From Micromonospora sp. DSM 45708 (GTDB lineage Bacteria > Actinomycetota > Actinomycetes > Mycobacteriales > Micromonosporaceae), in NCBI RefSeq assembly GCF_039566955.1, contig NZ_CP154796.1:434001-498000 (forward strand): a DNA stretch of 64,000 nt. The letters are read 5' to 3'. Positions 38,559 through 48,841 of the stretch are shown here, piece by piece. Every line of letters starts with the position of its first letter. The stretch's first letter is position 1. The notes under the pieces are model-generated. The model saw only the letters and a program-made list of their open reading frames with translations. It was not told where the DNA came from and searched no databases. Position numbers and translations under genes: made by a program.

Positions 38559-40412
38559 CTAGATCAGCGAGTCGCGCCACTGGCGGTGCAGGGCGGCGTA
38601 ACGGCCACCGGCGACGGCCAGCTCGGCCGGGGGGCCGTCCTCGACGATGCCGCCGGCGTCGAGCACCAGCACCCGGTCGGCGATCTCCACGGTGGAGAGC
38701 CGGTGGGCGATCACCAGCGCGGTGCGGTCGCGCAGCACGCTGCGCAACGCGCGCTGCACCAGCCGCTCGGTCGGCACGTCCAGCGACGAGGTGGCCTCGT
38801 CGAGGATCAGCACCCGGGGGTCGGCCAGGAACGCGCGGGCGAACGCGACCAGTTGCCGCTGCCCGGCGGAGAGCCGGCCGCCGCGCCGGTGCACGTCGGT
38901 GGCGTACCCGTCGGGCAGCGCGGCGATGAACCCGTGCGCGCCGATGGCCCGGGCGGCGGCCACCACGTCGGCGTCGTCGGCGTCCGGGCGGCCGAACCTG
39001 ATGTTCTCCGCGACGGAACCGCTGAACAGGTGGGTCTCCTGGGTGACCAGCACCACCGCCCGGCGCAGCTCGGCGTCGGCCAGGTCACGCAGGTCCACCC
39101 CGTCCAGGTGGACCGAGCCGGCGTCCGGGTCGTGGAAGCGGGCCAGCAGCTTCGCCACCGTGGACTTCCCGGCACCGGTCGGCCCGATCAACGCCACGGT
39201 CTGCCCGGCCGGGACGGCCAACTCCAGACCGGACAGGATCGGCGTCGCCGGCCGGTAGCCGAAGGAGACCGAGCGGAAGAGCACGGCGCCGCGCGGCGGC
39301 CCGGCGGGCAGCGGCACCGGCCGCGCCGGCTCGGCCACCGCCGGGCGCTCGTCCAGCACCCCGGCCAGCTTCTCCAACGCGGCGGTCGCCGACTGGAGCG
39401 AGTTGTAGAACTGGCTCAGCTCCTCCATCGGCTCGAAGAACCGCCGCAGGTAGAGCAGGAACGCGGCGAGCACCCCGACCTCGGTGTCGCCGCCGAGCAC
39501 CCGCCAGCCGCCGTACGCGAGCACCGTGGCGGCGGTCAGGTTGCCGATCAGCCGGATGCCCGGCGAGTAGATCGCGATCAGCCGGAACGCGCGCAGGCTG
39601 GCCCGCCGGTAGTCGTCGTTGACCGCGGCGAAGATGCGCTGGTTGCGGGGCTCGCGGCGGAACGCCTGCACGGCCCGGATGCCGCGCAGCGACTCGACGA
39701 AGTGCACGATGACCAGCGCCACCGCTTCCCGGGTGCGCCGGTACGCCCCGGCGGAGGCCCGGGCGAACCAGCGGGACAGCCCGAACAGGAACGGGAACGC
39801 GAACAGCGTGACCCCGGCCAGCGGCAGGTCCAGCCAGAGCAGGATGCCCGCCACCGACAGCACCGACAGCACGGCCATGACCAGCCGGTCGATCCCGCCG
39901 TCGACCAGCTCGCCGATCGATTCCAGGTCGCTGGTCAGCCGGGACACCATCCGGCCGGACGTGTAGCGCTCGTGGAAGCCGACGTCGAGGCGGAGGAAGT
40001 GCCCGTACACCCGGTGGCGGAGGTCGAGCAGGACGGCCTGACCGATCCGGGCGGCGAGGGCGAGGAACGCGCGCCGGGCCGCGTACTCGACGGCGGTCGC
40101 CACGACGAACGCGGCGGCGACCGCGACCAGCGGGCCGGCGTCACCGGCCCGCAGCGGCCCGATGCCCCGGTCGATACCGAGCATGACCAGGTACGGGCCG
40201 GTCATCGCCGCCGCGTTCTGGGCCAGCAGCAGCGACACGGCCAGCCCGAGCGGCGCCCGGTGCGGGCGGAGCAGTTGCCGCAGCAGGAGCCGGCTGCGGG
40301 CGCGGAGCCGGGCCGTCGCCGCCGGTGACGGACCCTCGGCGCGGCTGCGGTCGGCGTCCGGGTCGGTGGACCGGCCCCGCCACCGGGACAGGTCGGCGTC
40401 CGGCCCGGTCAC
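38559..40412 (-). CDS. ABC exporter half-transporter, canonical ATPase site
   Basis: 617 aa with an N-terminal six-helix exporter domain (about residues 50-330) and a C-terminal ATPase. Walker A GPTGAGKST, signature LSAGQRQLV, Walker B VLILDEATSSLD with the catalytic Glu intact. Four-bp overlap with the upstream partner gene (40409-42226) indicates a heterodimeric multidrug/lipid-type exporter. The Arg/Asp-rich first 45 residues are cytoplasmic. Confidence 0.93.
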   Translation of the reverse strand: MTGPDADLSRWRGRSTDPDADRSRAEGPSPAATARLRARSRLLLRQLLRPHRAPLGLAVSLLLAQNAAAMTGPYLVMLGIDRGIGPLRAGDAGPLVAVAAAFVVATAVEYAARRAFLALAARIGQAVLLDLRHRVYGHFLRLDVGFHERYTSGRMVSRLTSDLESIGELVDGGIDRLVMAVLSVLSVAGILLWLDLPLAGVTLFAFPFLFGLSRWFARASAGAYRRTREAVALVIVHFVESLRGIRAVQAFRREPRNQRIFAAVNDDYRRASLRAFRLIAIYSPGIRLIGNLTAATVLAYGGWRVLGGDTEVGVLAAFLLYLRRFFEPMEELSQFYNSLQSATAALEKLAGVLDERPAVAEPARPVPLPAGPPRGAVLFRSVSFGYRPATPILSGLELAVPAGQTVALIGPTGAGKSTVAKLLARFHDPDAGSVHLDGVDLRDLADAELRRAVVLVTQETHLFSGSVAENIRFGRPDADDADVVAAARAIGAHGFIAALPDGYATDVHRRGGRLSAGQRQLVAFARAFLADPRVLILDEATSSLDVPTERLVQRALRSVLRDRTALVIAHRLSTVEIADRVLVLDAGGIVEDGPPAELAVAGGRYAALHRQWRDSLI

Positions 40413-42226
40413 GAACGCACCAGGCCGACGCCGCCCGGCCGGGGTTCCGGCGCGGCGGAGAGCACCGCCCGGTACGCCGGCACCCCGGCCAGCATCTCGG
40501 AGTGGGTGCCGACGGCCACCACCCGGCCGGCCTCCAGCAGCGCCACCCGGTCGGCCAGCGCCACGGTCGAGGGCCGGTGCACCACCAGCAGCGCCGTGGT
40601 GTCCCGCAGCACCCGGCGCAGCGCGGCCTCGACCAGCGCCTCGGTGTGCACGTCCAGCGCGGAGAGCGGGTCGTCGAGGACCAGCAGGGCGGGCCGGCCG
40701 AGCACCGCCCGGGCCAGCGCCAGCCGCTGCCGCTGCCCGCCGGAGAGCGACAGCCCCTGCTCACCGATCCGGGTGGTCAACCCCCACGGCAGCTCGTACG
40801 CGAACTCCGCCTGCGCCAGCGACAGCGCGGCCCGGAGCTCCTCCTCGCCGGCCTCGGGCCGGCCCAGGGTGAGGTTCTCCCGCACCGACATGGAGAACAG
40901 CGTCGGCTCCTCGAAGGCCACCCCGACCAGCCGGCGCAGCGAGCCGAGTCGCAGGTCCCGCACGTCGTGCCCGTCGAGGGTGATCCGGCCGTCGGTCACC
41001 TCGTGCAACCGGGGGACCAGCGAGAGCAACGTGCTCTTGCCGCACCCGGTGGCGCCGACCAGGGCGAGCGTCTCGCCCGGCTCGACGGTCAGGTCCAGTT
41101 CGTGCAGCACCGGGGCGGTCGCCCCGGGGTAGCGGAAGCTCACCCGCTCGAAGCGGAGCCGGCCGTGGATCTCGCCCCGGCCCAGCGACCGGGCGTGCGG
41201 GGCGTCCACGATGGTCGGCGGCGTGTCGAGCACCTCCTGGATCCGGTCGGCGGCGGTGGCGGCCTCCTGCCCGTTCGCGATGATCCAGCCGAGTGACTGC
41301 ACCGGCCAGATCAGCATGAGCTGGAGGCTGACGAACGCGACCAGTTGCCCGATGGTGAGCGCACCCCCGGCCACGGCGGCGGCGCCGGCCACCAGGACCG
41401 CGCCGAGCGTCAGGTTGGGCACCAGGTCGAACAGCGCGGAGGTGCGGGCCAGCAGGCGGGCCTTGCCGATCCCGGTGTCGTGCAGCCGGCGGGTGCCGGC
41501 GGCGAACCGGGCGGCCAGCTCCGGGCCGCGCCCGTACGCCCGCATGGTGCGGAGCCCCTGCGCGGTCTCCTCGACCAGCGTGGCCACGTCGCCCTGCTGG
41601 TCCTGCATGCGGCGGGAGGCCGCGTGGTAGTGCCGGGCGAACCGGCGGCTGATCAGGAACAGCGGCACGGCGCTGGCCGCGACCAGCAGACCCAGCCAGG
41701 GGTGCAGCCGGATCAGCAGCACCACCACGGCGGCGTAGGTGACCAGGTTGAGCACCAGGAAGAGCAGGCCGAAGGAGAGGAACCGGCGGATCACCGAGAG
41801 GTCGCTGGTGATCCGGGAGAGCAGTTGGCCGGACTGCCAGCGGTCGTGGAAGCCGGCCGGGAGCCGTTGCAGGTGCGCGTAGATGTCGGCCCGGATGGCC
41901 GCCTCCATGCCCACCGAGGAGGACGACTGGGTCCACCGCCGGATGAAGATCAGCACCGCTTCGGCGAGCCCGAGCAGCAGCGCGAGCGCGCCGAGCCGGA
42001 GCAGCCCGGCCCCGTCGTGCCGGGCCACCGGCCCGTCCACCACCCGCTGCACCACGAGTGGGACGGCCAGGCTCGCCGCGGTCGCGGCCAGCGCGGCGAC
42101 CAGCAGCCAGGCGAACTCCGTCGCGTACGGGCGCAGGTAGGACCGCAGCCGCCAGAGATTGTGCAGCGGCTGGGACCGGGCGTCGGTACGCGCCGCGGGA
42201 TTGCCGTCGCTGGGCGCGGGCACCAA
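40409..42226 (-). CDS. ABC exporter half-transporter, degenerate ATPase site
   Basis: 605 aa with an N-terminal exporter membrane domain and a C-terminal ATPase. Walker A GATGCGKST, signature LSGGQRQRL, but Walker B reads LLVLDDPLSALD: the catalytic Glu after the Walker B Asp is Asp. This is the usual asymmetry of heterodimeric exporters, where only one of two ATP sites hydrolyses well. Partner of the gene at 38559-40412. Confidence 0.93.
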   Translation of the reverse strand: MVPAPSDGNPAARTDARSQPLHNLWRLRSYLRPYATEFAWLLVAALAATAASLAVPLVVQRVVDGPVARHDGAGLLRLGALALLLGLAEAVLIFIRRWTQSSSSVGMEAAIRADIYAHLQRLPAGFHDRWQSGQLLSRITSDLSVIRRFLSFGLLFLVLNLVTYAAVVVLLIRLHPWLGLLVAASAVPLFLISRRFARHYHAASRRMQDQQGDVATLVEETAQGLRTMRAYGRGPELAARFAAGTRRLHDTGIGKARLLARTSALFDLVPNLTLGAVLVAGAAAVAGGALTIGQLVAFVSLQLMLIWPVQSLGWIIANGQEAATAADRIQEVLDTPPTIVDAPHARSLGRGEIHGRLRFERVSFRYPGATAPVLHELDLTVEPGETLALVGATGCGKSTLLSLVPRLHEVTDGRITLDGHDVRDLRLGSLRRLVGVAFEEPTLFSMSVRENLTLGRPEAGEEELRAALSLAQAEFAYELPWGLTTRIGEQGLSLSGGQRQRLALARAVLGRPALLVLDDPLSALDVHTEALVEAALRRVLRDTTALLVVHRPSTVALADRVALLEAGRVVAVGTHSEMLAGVPAYRAVLSAAPEPRPGGVGLVRS

Positions 42227-42259
42227 CCGACGGTAGCGGCCGGGTGCGCCGGTGCGGGG

Positions 42260-42772
42260 TCAGCTAGCCGTCACCCGTCCCTCATGCCCGAGAAGCCACT
42301 TCTTCACGTCCAGCCCCCAGCGGTAGCCACCGAGCGCGCCGTCGGTGCGCAACACCCGGTGGCAGGGCACGAAGAGCGCGGCGGCGTTGCGGGCGCAGGC
42401 CGCCGCGGCGGCGCGGACCGCGGCCGGCCGGCCGGCCAGCGCGGCGAACCCGGTGTAGGTCACCGGATCACCCGGCTTCACGTCGCGCAGCACCCGCCAG
42501 GCGTGTGCCAGGAACACGCCGTCGGTGTGCTGCTCCACCTCGACCGCGTCGATCGCGGTCAGGTCGCCGTCGAGGTAGGCCCGGACGGCCGCGGTCACCG
42601 GCCCGAGGTCGGCCCGCTCCCGCAGGTCGCCGCGCAGGCTCGGGTGCGTCAACGGCATCAGGGCCGCCGGGTCGGCGGTGAAGCCGGCCGCACGCACCGC
42701 CCCGCCGGGACCGGCGAGCACGCTCAGCGGCCCGGCGGGAGTGTCGATGACGGTGCTGTCCACAGTGCTCAT
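42260..42772 (-). CDS. ogt: Methylated-DNA--protein-cysteine S-methyltransferase
   Basis: 170 aa suicide repair protein removing alkyl groups from O6-methylguanine. The active-site motif FVPCHRVLR is present, with the DNA-binding turn YTGFAALAGRPAAVRAAAAA and C-terminal GGYRWGLDVKKWLLGHE. The ATG overlaps the upstream Ada-AlkA stop by 4 bp, forming an alkylation-repair operon. Confidence 0.93.
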   Translation of the reverse strand: MSTVDSTVIDTPAGPLSVLAGPGGAVRAAGFTADPAALMPLTHPSLRGDLRERADLGPVTAAVRAYLDGDLTAIDAVEVEQHTDGVFLAHAWRVLRDVKPGDPVTYTGFAALAGRPAAVRAAAAACARNAAALFVPCHRVLRTDGALGGYRWGLDVKKWLLGHEGRVTAS

Positions 42773-44220
42773 GCTGCTCTCCAGAGTCGGATCGTCGCGT
42801 ACGACCGCCAGGGGCGCCAGCGGTCCGCGTACGCGTGCAGGGTCTTCGGGTCGTCGGGCAGGCCGAGCGCGGCTGCGCCGCGACGGACGCCCAGGTCGGT
42901 GGCGAGGACGACATCGGGGTCGCCGAGCGCGCGCATGGCCAGGTAACCGGCGGTCCACGGCCCGACGCCGGGTAGCGCGACCAACTGCCGGCCGGCCTCC
43001 TCCCGGTCGCCGCCCGCTTCCAGGTCCAGCTCCCCGTCGACGACGGCGCGGGCCAACGCCCGGATCGTCTCCCGCCGGGCCCCGGGCATCCGGAACGCCG
43101 CATCCGGTGCGGCGAGCACCTCCGCCGCGCTCGGAAATGCCCGCAGGCCACCCGGTGGCCCGTCGCCGGCCCCGTCGTCGCCGGACCGGGCGGCGGTGAT
43201 CAGGTGGGTGAGTGTGGTCCGGGCCGAGCGGAGCGAGACCTGCTGGGTGGTGACGGCGCGGACCGCCGTCTCGAAGCCGTCCACCGCGTGCGGGAGCCGG
43301 ACGCCGGGCTCCGCGGCGACCGCCGGGGCCAGCGCCGGGTCGTCGGCGAGGACGGCGTCCACCGCGACCGGGTCCGCGTCGAGGTCGAGCAGACGACGGC
43401 AGCGGGCCACCGCGGGTGCCACGTCGCGCATGTCGGCCAGCCGCAGCGTGGCGGCCACGTGCCCGCCGGCCGGGGTCAGCGCCGCCGTGCCGGGGCCGTG
43501 CGGCAGGCGCAGCCCGCGATGGTACGTCCGGTCGCGGACCTCCTCGATGCCGGGCAGAGCGCGCAGGGCGAGGAAGTCCAGCAACGCGTCCGCGTGCAGC
43601 GGCGGCCGGTAGGCCAGTCGCAGCGTGATGGTGCCCGCCCCGCCGGCCGTCGGCCCACTGCTCCGGCCGCCCCGCAGCTCGGACGGGGTGACGCCGAACA
43701 CCTCGCGGACGGTGTCGTTGAACTGCCGCACGCTGCCGAACCCGGCGGCGAAGGCCACCTCGGCCAGGCCCAGCCCGGTGGTCTCGACCAGGATCCGGGC
43801 GGTCTGCGCGCGCTGCGCCCGGGCCAGCGCCAGCGGGCCGGCGCCCAGCTCGGCCTGGAGCATGCGGTGCAGGTGCCGCTCGGTGTAGCCCAGCCGGGTG
43901 GCCAGCCCGGGGACGCCGTCCCGGTCGACCACGCCGTCGGCGATCAGCCGCATCGCGCGGCCGACCAGATCGGCCCGGACGTCCCACTGCGGGGAGCCGG
44001 GCGCGGCGTCGGGCCGGCACCGGCGGCAGGCCCGCAGCCCGGCGCCCTGCGCGGCGGCGGCGGACGGGAAGAACCGGACATTCTGCCGCTTCGGCGTCAT
44101 CGCCGGACAGGACGGCCGGCAGTAGATCCCGGTCGAGGTGACGCCGGTGTAGAACCAGCCGTCGAACCGCGGGTCGCGGCTGTCGACGGCCCGGTAGCAC
44201 CGCTCGAAGTCCAGCTCCAT
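42769..44220 (-). CDS. Ada-type regulator fused to AlkA DNA-3-methyladenine glycosylase
   Basis: 483 aa. Domains in order: Ada Zn/methyl-phosphotriester acceptor (FYTGVTSTGIYCRPSCPA ... CRRC, residues about 22-75), AraC-type helix-turn-helix (GYTERHLHRMLQAELGAGPL and GFGSVRQFNDTVREVFGVTP), AlkA N-terminal domain, then the HhH-GPD glycosylase with LPGVGPWTAGYLAMRALGD and the catalytic Asp in LATDLGVRRG. It should sense methylated DNA, activate transcription and excise methylated bases. ATG at 44220 chosen from the start MELDFERCYRAV; the frame is open much further upstream. Co-operonic with ogt. Confidence 0.93.
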   Translation of the reverse strand: MELDFERCYRAVDSRDPRFDGWFYTGVTSTGIYCRPSCPAMTPKRQNVRFFPSAAAAQGAGLRACRRCRPDAAPGSPQWDVRADLVGRAMRLIADGVVDRDGVPGLATRLGYTERHLHRMLQAELGAGPLALARAQRAQTARILVETTGLGLAEVAFAAGFGSVRQFNDTVREVFGVTPSELRGGRSSGPTAGGAGTITLRLAYRPPLHADALLDFLALRALPGIEEVRDRTYHRGLRLPHGPGTAALTPAGGHVAATLRLADMRDVAPAVARCRRLLDLDADPVAVDAVLADDPALAPAVAAEPGVRLPHAVDGFETAVRAVTTQQVSLRSARTTLTHLITAARSGDDGAGDGPPGGLRAFPSAAEVLAAPDAAFRMPGARRETIRALARAVVDGELDLEAGGDREEAGRQLVALPGVGPWTAGYLAMRALGDPDVVLATDLGVRRGAAALGLPDDPKTLHAYADRWRPWRSYATIRLWRAA

Positions 44221-44297
44221 GCCCCGATCCTGCCTCCCGGACCGGCCGCTCGGCTGGCGGGATTCGGACCTGACGTGCGGCAGTCGCGCCAGCTCGG

Positions 44298-44338
44298 CGA
44301 AGTGGCGGTGTCCCCGGCCCTCGGATACCGCCACTTCG
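44298..44338. repeat. 16-bp hairpin in the intergenic region before the Ada-AlkA gene
   Basis: CGAAGTGGCGGTGTCC pairs with GGATACCGCCACTTCG (15 Watson-Crick pairs and one G:T) around a 9-nt loop. It lies between the divergent Ada-AlkA gene and a small rightward gene. It could be an operator or a dispersed repeat. Confidence 0.6.
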
Positions 44339-44430
44339 GCGACGTGGTGTGGATCTTGCTGGCGGGGCGGGGAAAGTGTCGTAAGTGGTCGGTACCGTCC
44401 CGCCACCAACTCAAGAAAAGGGTGCGGGGC

Positions 44431-44907
44431 ATGGCGAGCGTGGCCGGGCGGGGGCGAGCACCACTCGACACCGCGGTGGTGCAGGGCTTCTACGACCGGA
44501 TGCGGGCGGTGGCGCCGGCGGCCTACGGCGCGATCGAGCGGGATCGCGACGACGACCCGGAACGGCCCTTCGCCGAGACCGCCTGCGGCCGGCTGGTCGA
44601 CTCGCTCGACGCGGCCGGCCTGCGCGCGCTCGGCATGTGGGCGCACCACTGGTGCATGCGCTTCTACGACGACGACACCCGGGTCGGCCTGCGCCTGGTC
44701 CGGGCGATCGCCGCCCGGCCCGGCCTCGGCTGGACCGCCGACGAGGTGCGCTGGCTGCTCGACCGCTCGCACGCGGCCGGCCCCGCCGCCGGCCACCGGT
44801 TCACCCTGCCGCTCGCCGCCGCGACGGAGCTGCCGCCCGGCGCGTTGCCCGAGGGCGTGGCCGCCGACGCCCGGCCGGACGCCTGGCGCCGGCTGCGGGC
44901 CGGCTGA
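44431..44907 (+). CDS. Hypothetical protein
   Basis: 158 aa, no family recognised. Mostly helical and soluble, rich in Arg, Asp and Ala, with WAHHWCMRFYDDDTRVGLRL in the middle. No membrane segment or signal peptide. A GGGTGCGGGGC stretch precedes the ATG. Short intergenic distance to peptidase E (79 bp), same strand. Codon usage matches the neighbouring chromosomal genes. Confidence 0.6.
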   Translation: MASVAGRGRAPLDTAVVQGFYDRMRAVAPAAYGAIERDRDDDPERPFAETACGRLVDSLDAAGLRALGMWAHHWCMRFYDDDTRVGLRLVRAIAARPGLGWTADEVRWLLDRSHAAGPAAGHRFTLPLAAATELPPGALPEGVAADARPDAWRRLRAG

Positions 44908-44986
44908 ACGGGTCGGCCACCGGCCGGGGCCGAAGCGTCGGACGGGGGCACAATGATCTCCACCGTCGCCCGCCGGAAGGACCCGC

Positions 44987-45739
44987 ATGCCCGCCACCGA
45001 ACCGACCATCGTCGCCACCAGCATGGGATACCTCAGCCGGCGGCGCGGCCCCTGGGACGCCCGGCCCAGCCAGCTCTTCGACCTCATGGCCGAGCTGGCG
45101 GACGCCGGTGACGCGCCCCGGGTCTGCTATCTCGGCCAGGCCGTCGGCGACCAGCCGACCGGCCTCACCGTGTTCTACGGCGCGTTCGCCGGCACCCGGT
45201 TCCGCGCGTCCCACCTGGCGCTCTACCCGATGCCCAACGTCGACGACATCCGCGCCCACCTGCTCGCCCAGGACATCATCTGGGTCGGCGGCGGCAGCGT
45301 GGCCAACCTCTGCGCGGTGTGGCGGGTGCACGGCCTGCCGGAGATCCTGCACGAGTGCTGGCAGGCCGGCGTGGTGCTCGGCGGCGTCTCCGCCGGCTCG
45401 ATCTGCTGGCACCTCGGCGGCGCCACCGACAGCTACGGCCCGGAGCTGCGCCCGTTCACCGACGGGCTGGGCTGGCTCCCGTACGGCAACGGCGTGCACT
45501 ACGACAGCGAGGAGCAGCGCCGGCCGCTGATGCACCGGCTGGTCGCCGACGGCACGCTGCCGACCAGCCACTGCACCGACGACGGCGTCGGGCTGATCTA
45601 CCGGGGGACCCGGCTGGTCGAGGCGGTGGCCGACCGGCCCGACGTGGCCGCGTACGAGCTGGTGCGCGCCGACGACGGCACCGTGCGGGAGACCCGGATC
45701 GAGCCCCGGCTGCTGCCCGCCCGGCCGGACGGCAGGTAG
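44987..45739 (+). CDS. Peptidase E (S51 family)
   Basis: 250 aa Ser peptidase of the class-I glutamine-amidotransferase-like fold, cleaving N-terminal aspartyl dipeptides in the best-known members. The nucleophile elbow GVSAGSICWH and the preceding DIIWVGGGSVANL are diagnostic. GSPC-type signal absent, so cytoplasmic. Located directly upstream of ychF on the same strand (20-bp gap). Confidence 0.88.
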   Translation: MPATEPTIVATSMGYLSRRRGPWDARPSQLFDLMAELADAGDAPRVCYLGQAVGDQPTGLTVFYGAFAGTRFRASHLALYPMPNVDDIRAHLLAQDIIWVGGGSVANLCAVWRVHGLPEILHECWQAGVVLGGVSAGSICWHLGGATDSYGPELRPFTDGLGWLPYGNGVHYDSEEQRRPLMHRLVADGTLPTSHCTDDGVGLIYRGTRLVEAVADRPDVAAYELVRADDGTVRETRIEPRLLPARPDGR

Positions 45740-45759
45740 ACCGCGTAAGCTGGCTCGTC

Positions 45760-46863
<1,104 letters not shown>

Positions 46864-46883
46864 GCGGCTTCAGAGGCGACCTC

Positions 46884-47483
46884 GTGGCTGACTACGTTCC
46901 GCAGATCATCACGGCGGTTGGCGCTCTGGTCGGTTCGCTCGGTGGCGTGGCGCTAACACAGCAGCATCAACGCCGGACGGCGGCTATGGAGCGCGCCGAC
47001 AAGCGCCGCGCAGAGCTGCGCACCCACATCGTTGAGTTTCTGATCAACGCCGATGAGTGGGCTTCCCACATGGACATCGTCATCGTGGTGATGTGGAAGG
47101 CCACCGATCAGGACATGATCGAGCTGAGCAACAGCGAGATGACCAAGCGAGCCGGTGAACTCCGGTACTCGGTGACCAAAGAGCTGAAGCACCTCCTCGG
47201 ACTCGTCGGTGACTCGCACCTCCAACAGGCCGTGCACGTCTTCCACGATCTGTGGCTCAACGTGTCGGATCAGATGATGGGTCCTGTGACTGACAAGAAG
47301 CGCAAATCGGATTTCGGCGCTGTGGAGGAGTCGCTCAAGTACCTGGGCCGTCTCCGCCGAGCGACGATCGACATCCGGAACGCCGCGTTGCCCCTGTTGT
47401 GGATCACCATCGAAGATCCCCAACCGATCAGATGGTGGCAGATCCGACGTCGTAGAGCAGCGCGACGCGCGCTCCCCCGCTGA
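46884..47483 (+). CDS. Hypothetical membrane-anchored protein of the element (left end)
   Basis: 199 aa, no family recognised. The N-terminus YVPQIITAVGALVGSLGGVAL is a membrane anchor, followed by a charged, helical, probably coiled-coil body (QQHQRRTAAMERADKRRAEL) and a basic tail. The GTG is preceded by AGAGG. Lower GC and less biased codon use than ychF, in line with imported DNA. Convergent with the similarly built gene at 47519-48211; the two may form a cargo module. Confidence 0.65.
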   Translation: MADYVPQIITAVGALVGSLGGVALTQQHQRRTAAMERADKRRAELRTHIVEFLINADEWASHMDIVIVVMWKATDQDMIELSNSEMTKRAGELRYSVTKELKHLLGLVGDSHLQQAVHVFHDLWLNVSDQMMGPVTDKKRKSDFGAVEESLKYLGRLRRATIDIRNAALPLLWITIEDPQPIRWWQIRRRRAARRALPR

Positions 47484-47518
47484 TCGCGTTCGTTGCAGGC
47501 AGCGTCAGCCGGACGTCG

Positions 47519-48211
47519 TCACCCATTGCTCGGCTGGTCAGGCGGGACCAACTTCCGGCGGCTCAGTCGCCCCGCGATCCGACGCCGGTGCTCGTTGAGC
47601 CAGCGGCGCTGTCTCACCAGAGGGCGCGTCCTGGGTGGCTCCAGGGGGTCCGCCGCATACGCGAGGGTGCCGTAGATCAGGCCCTGTTCCCTGTGCGCCT
47701 CGTCCAGCAGGTGCTCGAACTCTGTCGCGGCAGTGTCCGCGTTCTCGGTGAACTTCCCTGGCTCCAAAGCGCCCACGCTGACGCTCAGCTTCGCGATATC
47801 GGTGAGCAGTCGAGACCAATAGGGGTTATGACCGGGTTTGTAAACGGCGGCACGGCGGGCGAGCCACAGCGCCCTCATAGCGGTGTCGCGCAGTTCGTCG
47901 TGTGCCGCTACCGCGTCAGCGACGGCGGTCTTGTAGGCCAACTGTTCCAGTGCTTCAGCGCGGTGACCCTGCGGAAACGCATGAAACGCCAAAAACGGCA
48001 CGATGGCCCGTCGTAGGGTGCGGAAATGCTTCGGGAAATCAGCCTCCATCAGATTCTGGAGTTCGGTGATGTCCCGCTCCCACCGTTCCCGCTTGCGGGT
48101 ACGGCGCTGAACAGAGGGGATGATCAGGATCTGGACGAGGATGGTCCCGATCAAGGTGATCAGGCCGCCGATGAGGACATTCCGCACTGCCCCACAGTGG
48201 CAGACGCTCAC
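47519..48211 (-). CDS. Hypothetical membrane-anchored protein
   Basis: 230 aa, no family recognised. The N-terminal segment VLIGGLITLIGTILVQILII is a membrane anchor, followed by a charged helical domain containing RKRERWERDITELQNLM and a basic C-terminus (RRRIAGRLSRRKL). GTG at 48211 is the longest start; GTG 48187 with a G-rich site upstream is an alternative. Architecture parallels the opposing gene at 46884. Confidence 0.65.
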   Translation of the reverse strand: MSVCHCGAVRNVLIGGLITLIGTILVQILIIPSVQRRTRKRERWERDITELQNLMEADFPKHFRTLRRAIVPFLAFHAFPQGHRAEALEQLAYKTAVADAVAAHDELRDTAMRALWLARRAAVYKPGHNPYWSRLLTDIAKLSVSVGALEPGKFTENADTAATEFEHLLDEAHREQGLIYGTLAYAADPLEPPRTRPLVRQRRWLNEHRRRIAGRLSRRKLVPPDQPSNG

Positions 48212-48304
48212 CAGGGCTCGACAGAGCCCACGTGCACCACGGAACCCCCGGCGTGTCGCCGGGGGTTCCGCGTGCCGGGAGCTGTTCGGGTCAGCCCCCG
48301 GCGG

Positions 48305-48565
48305 TCAGAGGGGGTCTTGCTCCTCGGGGTCGTAGGCGTTCCAGAGCTGATGAGCGTTCGAGAAGATGCGCAACGCCTCCACGTCCTCCGGCTTCGGCAT
48401 GAGCAACAGCACGTCATCGTCACCCCGCCGCGTGATCCGCCAGCGTTGCTCCGGTGGGACCACCAACTCCAGCCCGGGGCCGCTCCCGGTGTCCAGCCAC
48501 GCGATGACCGGCCGCCCCGGGGGAGCGTCGGTGACGACCACGCGCACCGCCGGTAGCTGGATCAC
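48305..48565 (-). CDS. Hypothetical protein, small
   Basis: 86 aa, soluble, acidic, with repeated beta-strand-like patterns (VRVVVTDAPPGRPVIAWLD, LELVVPPEQRWRITRRGDDD). No family recognised. The GTG start overlaps the stop of the upstream 84-aa gene (GTGA) and has AGGGG upstream, so the two are translationally coupled. Confidence 0.6.
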   Translation of the reverse strand: MIQLPAVRVVVTDAPPGRPVIAWLDTGSGPGLELVVPPEQRWRITRRGDDDVLLLMPKPEDVEALRIFSNAHQLWNAYDPEEQDPL

Positions 48566-48816
48566 GTCCACCCCCTCCCGCTCGAACTGGTGGGGTCGAA
48601 CCGGGCCAGCACGGCCGCCCGCTCCCGGCGGGACAACTCGGGGCTGTGGTGCCACTGGGACAGCAGACGTTCGGCGCTGGGCCGGTCGGTGGCCTCGAAC
48701 GCCCGGAGCGCGTTCTCCGCCCGGTCGATGACCGGGCTCTTGCCGGGCGGGTAGAGCGCCATCAGGCGGGCGGGTGTGGGTTCGTCCGGGGGAGCTGGGT
48801 CGGGGAAACTGTTCAC
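48562..48816 (-). CDS. Hypothetical protein, small
   Basis: 84 aa, Pro-rich start (MNSFPDPAPPDEPTP), then helical (DRAENALRAFEATDRPSAERLLSQ, given in two parts) and basic. GGTCC-GACCGT precedes ATG with a GGAGG site. Coupled to the 86-aa gene downstream. No function known. Confidence 0.6.
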   Translation of the reverse strand: MNSFPDPAPPDEPTPARLMALYPPGKSPVIDRAENALRAFEATDRPSAERLLSQWHHSPELSRRERAAVLARFDPTSSSGRGWT

Positions 48817-48841
48817 GGTCGGACCTCCCGTGTCCGATCAA

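Noticed and set aside
36227..38929. Long open frame on the plus strand opposite valS (about 900 codons)
   Set aside because: It is the complement of valS; high GC leaves few stop codons in antisense frames, and the product is Arg/Pro/Gly-rich with no motif.
42260..44200. 646-codon frame that would fuse the methyltransferase to a long N-terminal region
   Set aside because: The upstream part is a frame-shifted shadow of the Ada-AlkA gene; the ATG at 42772 overlapping that gene's stop is the natural start.
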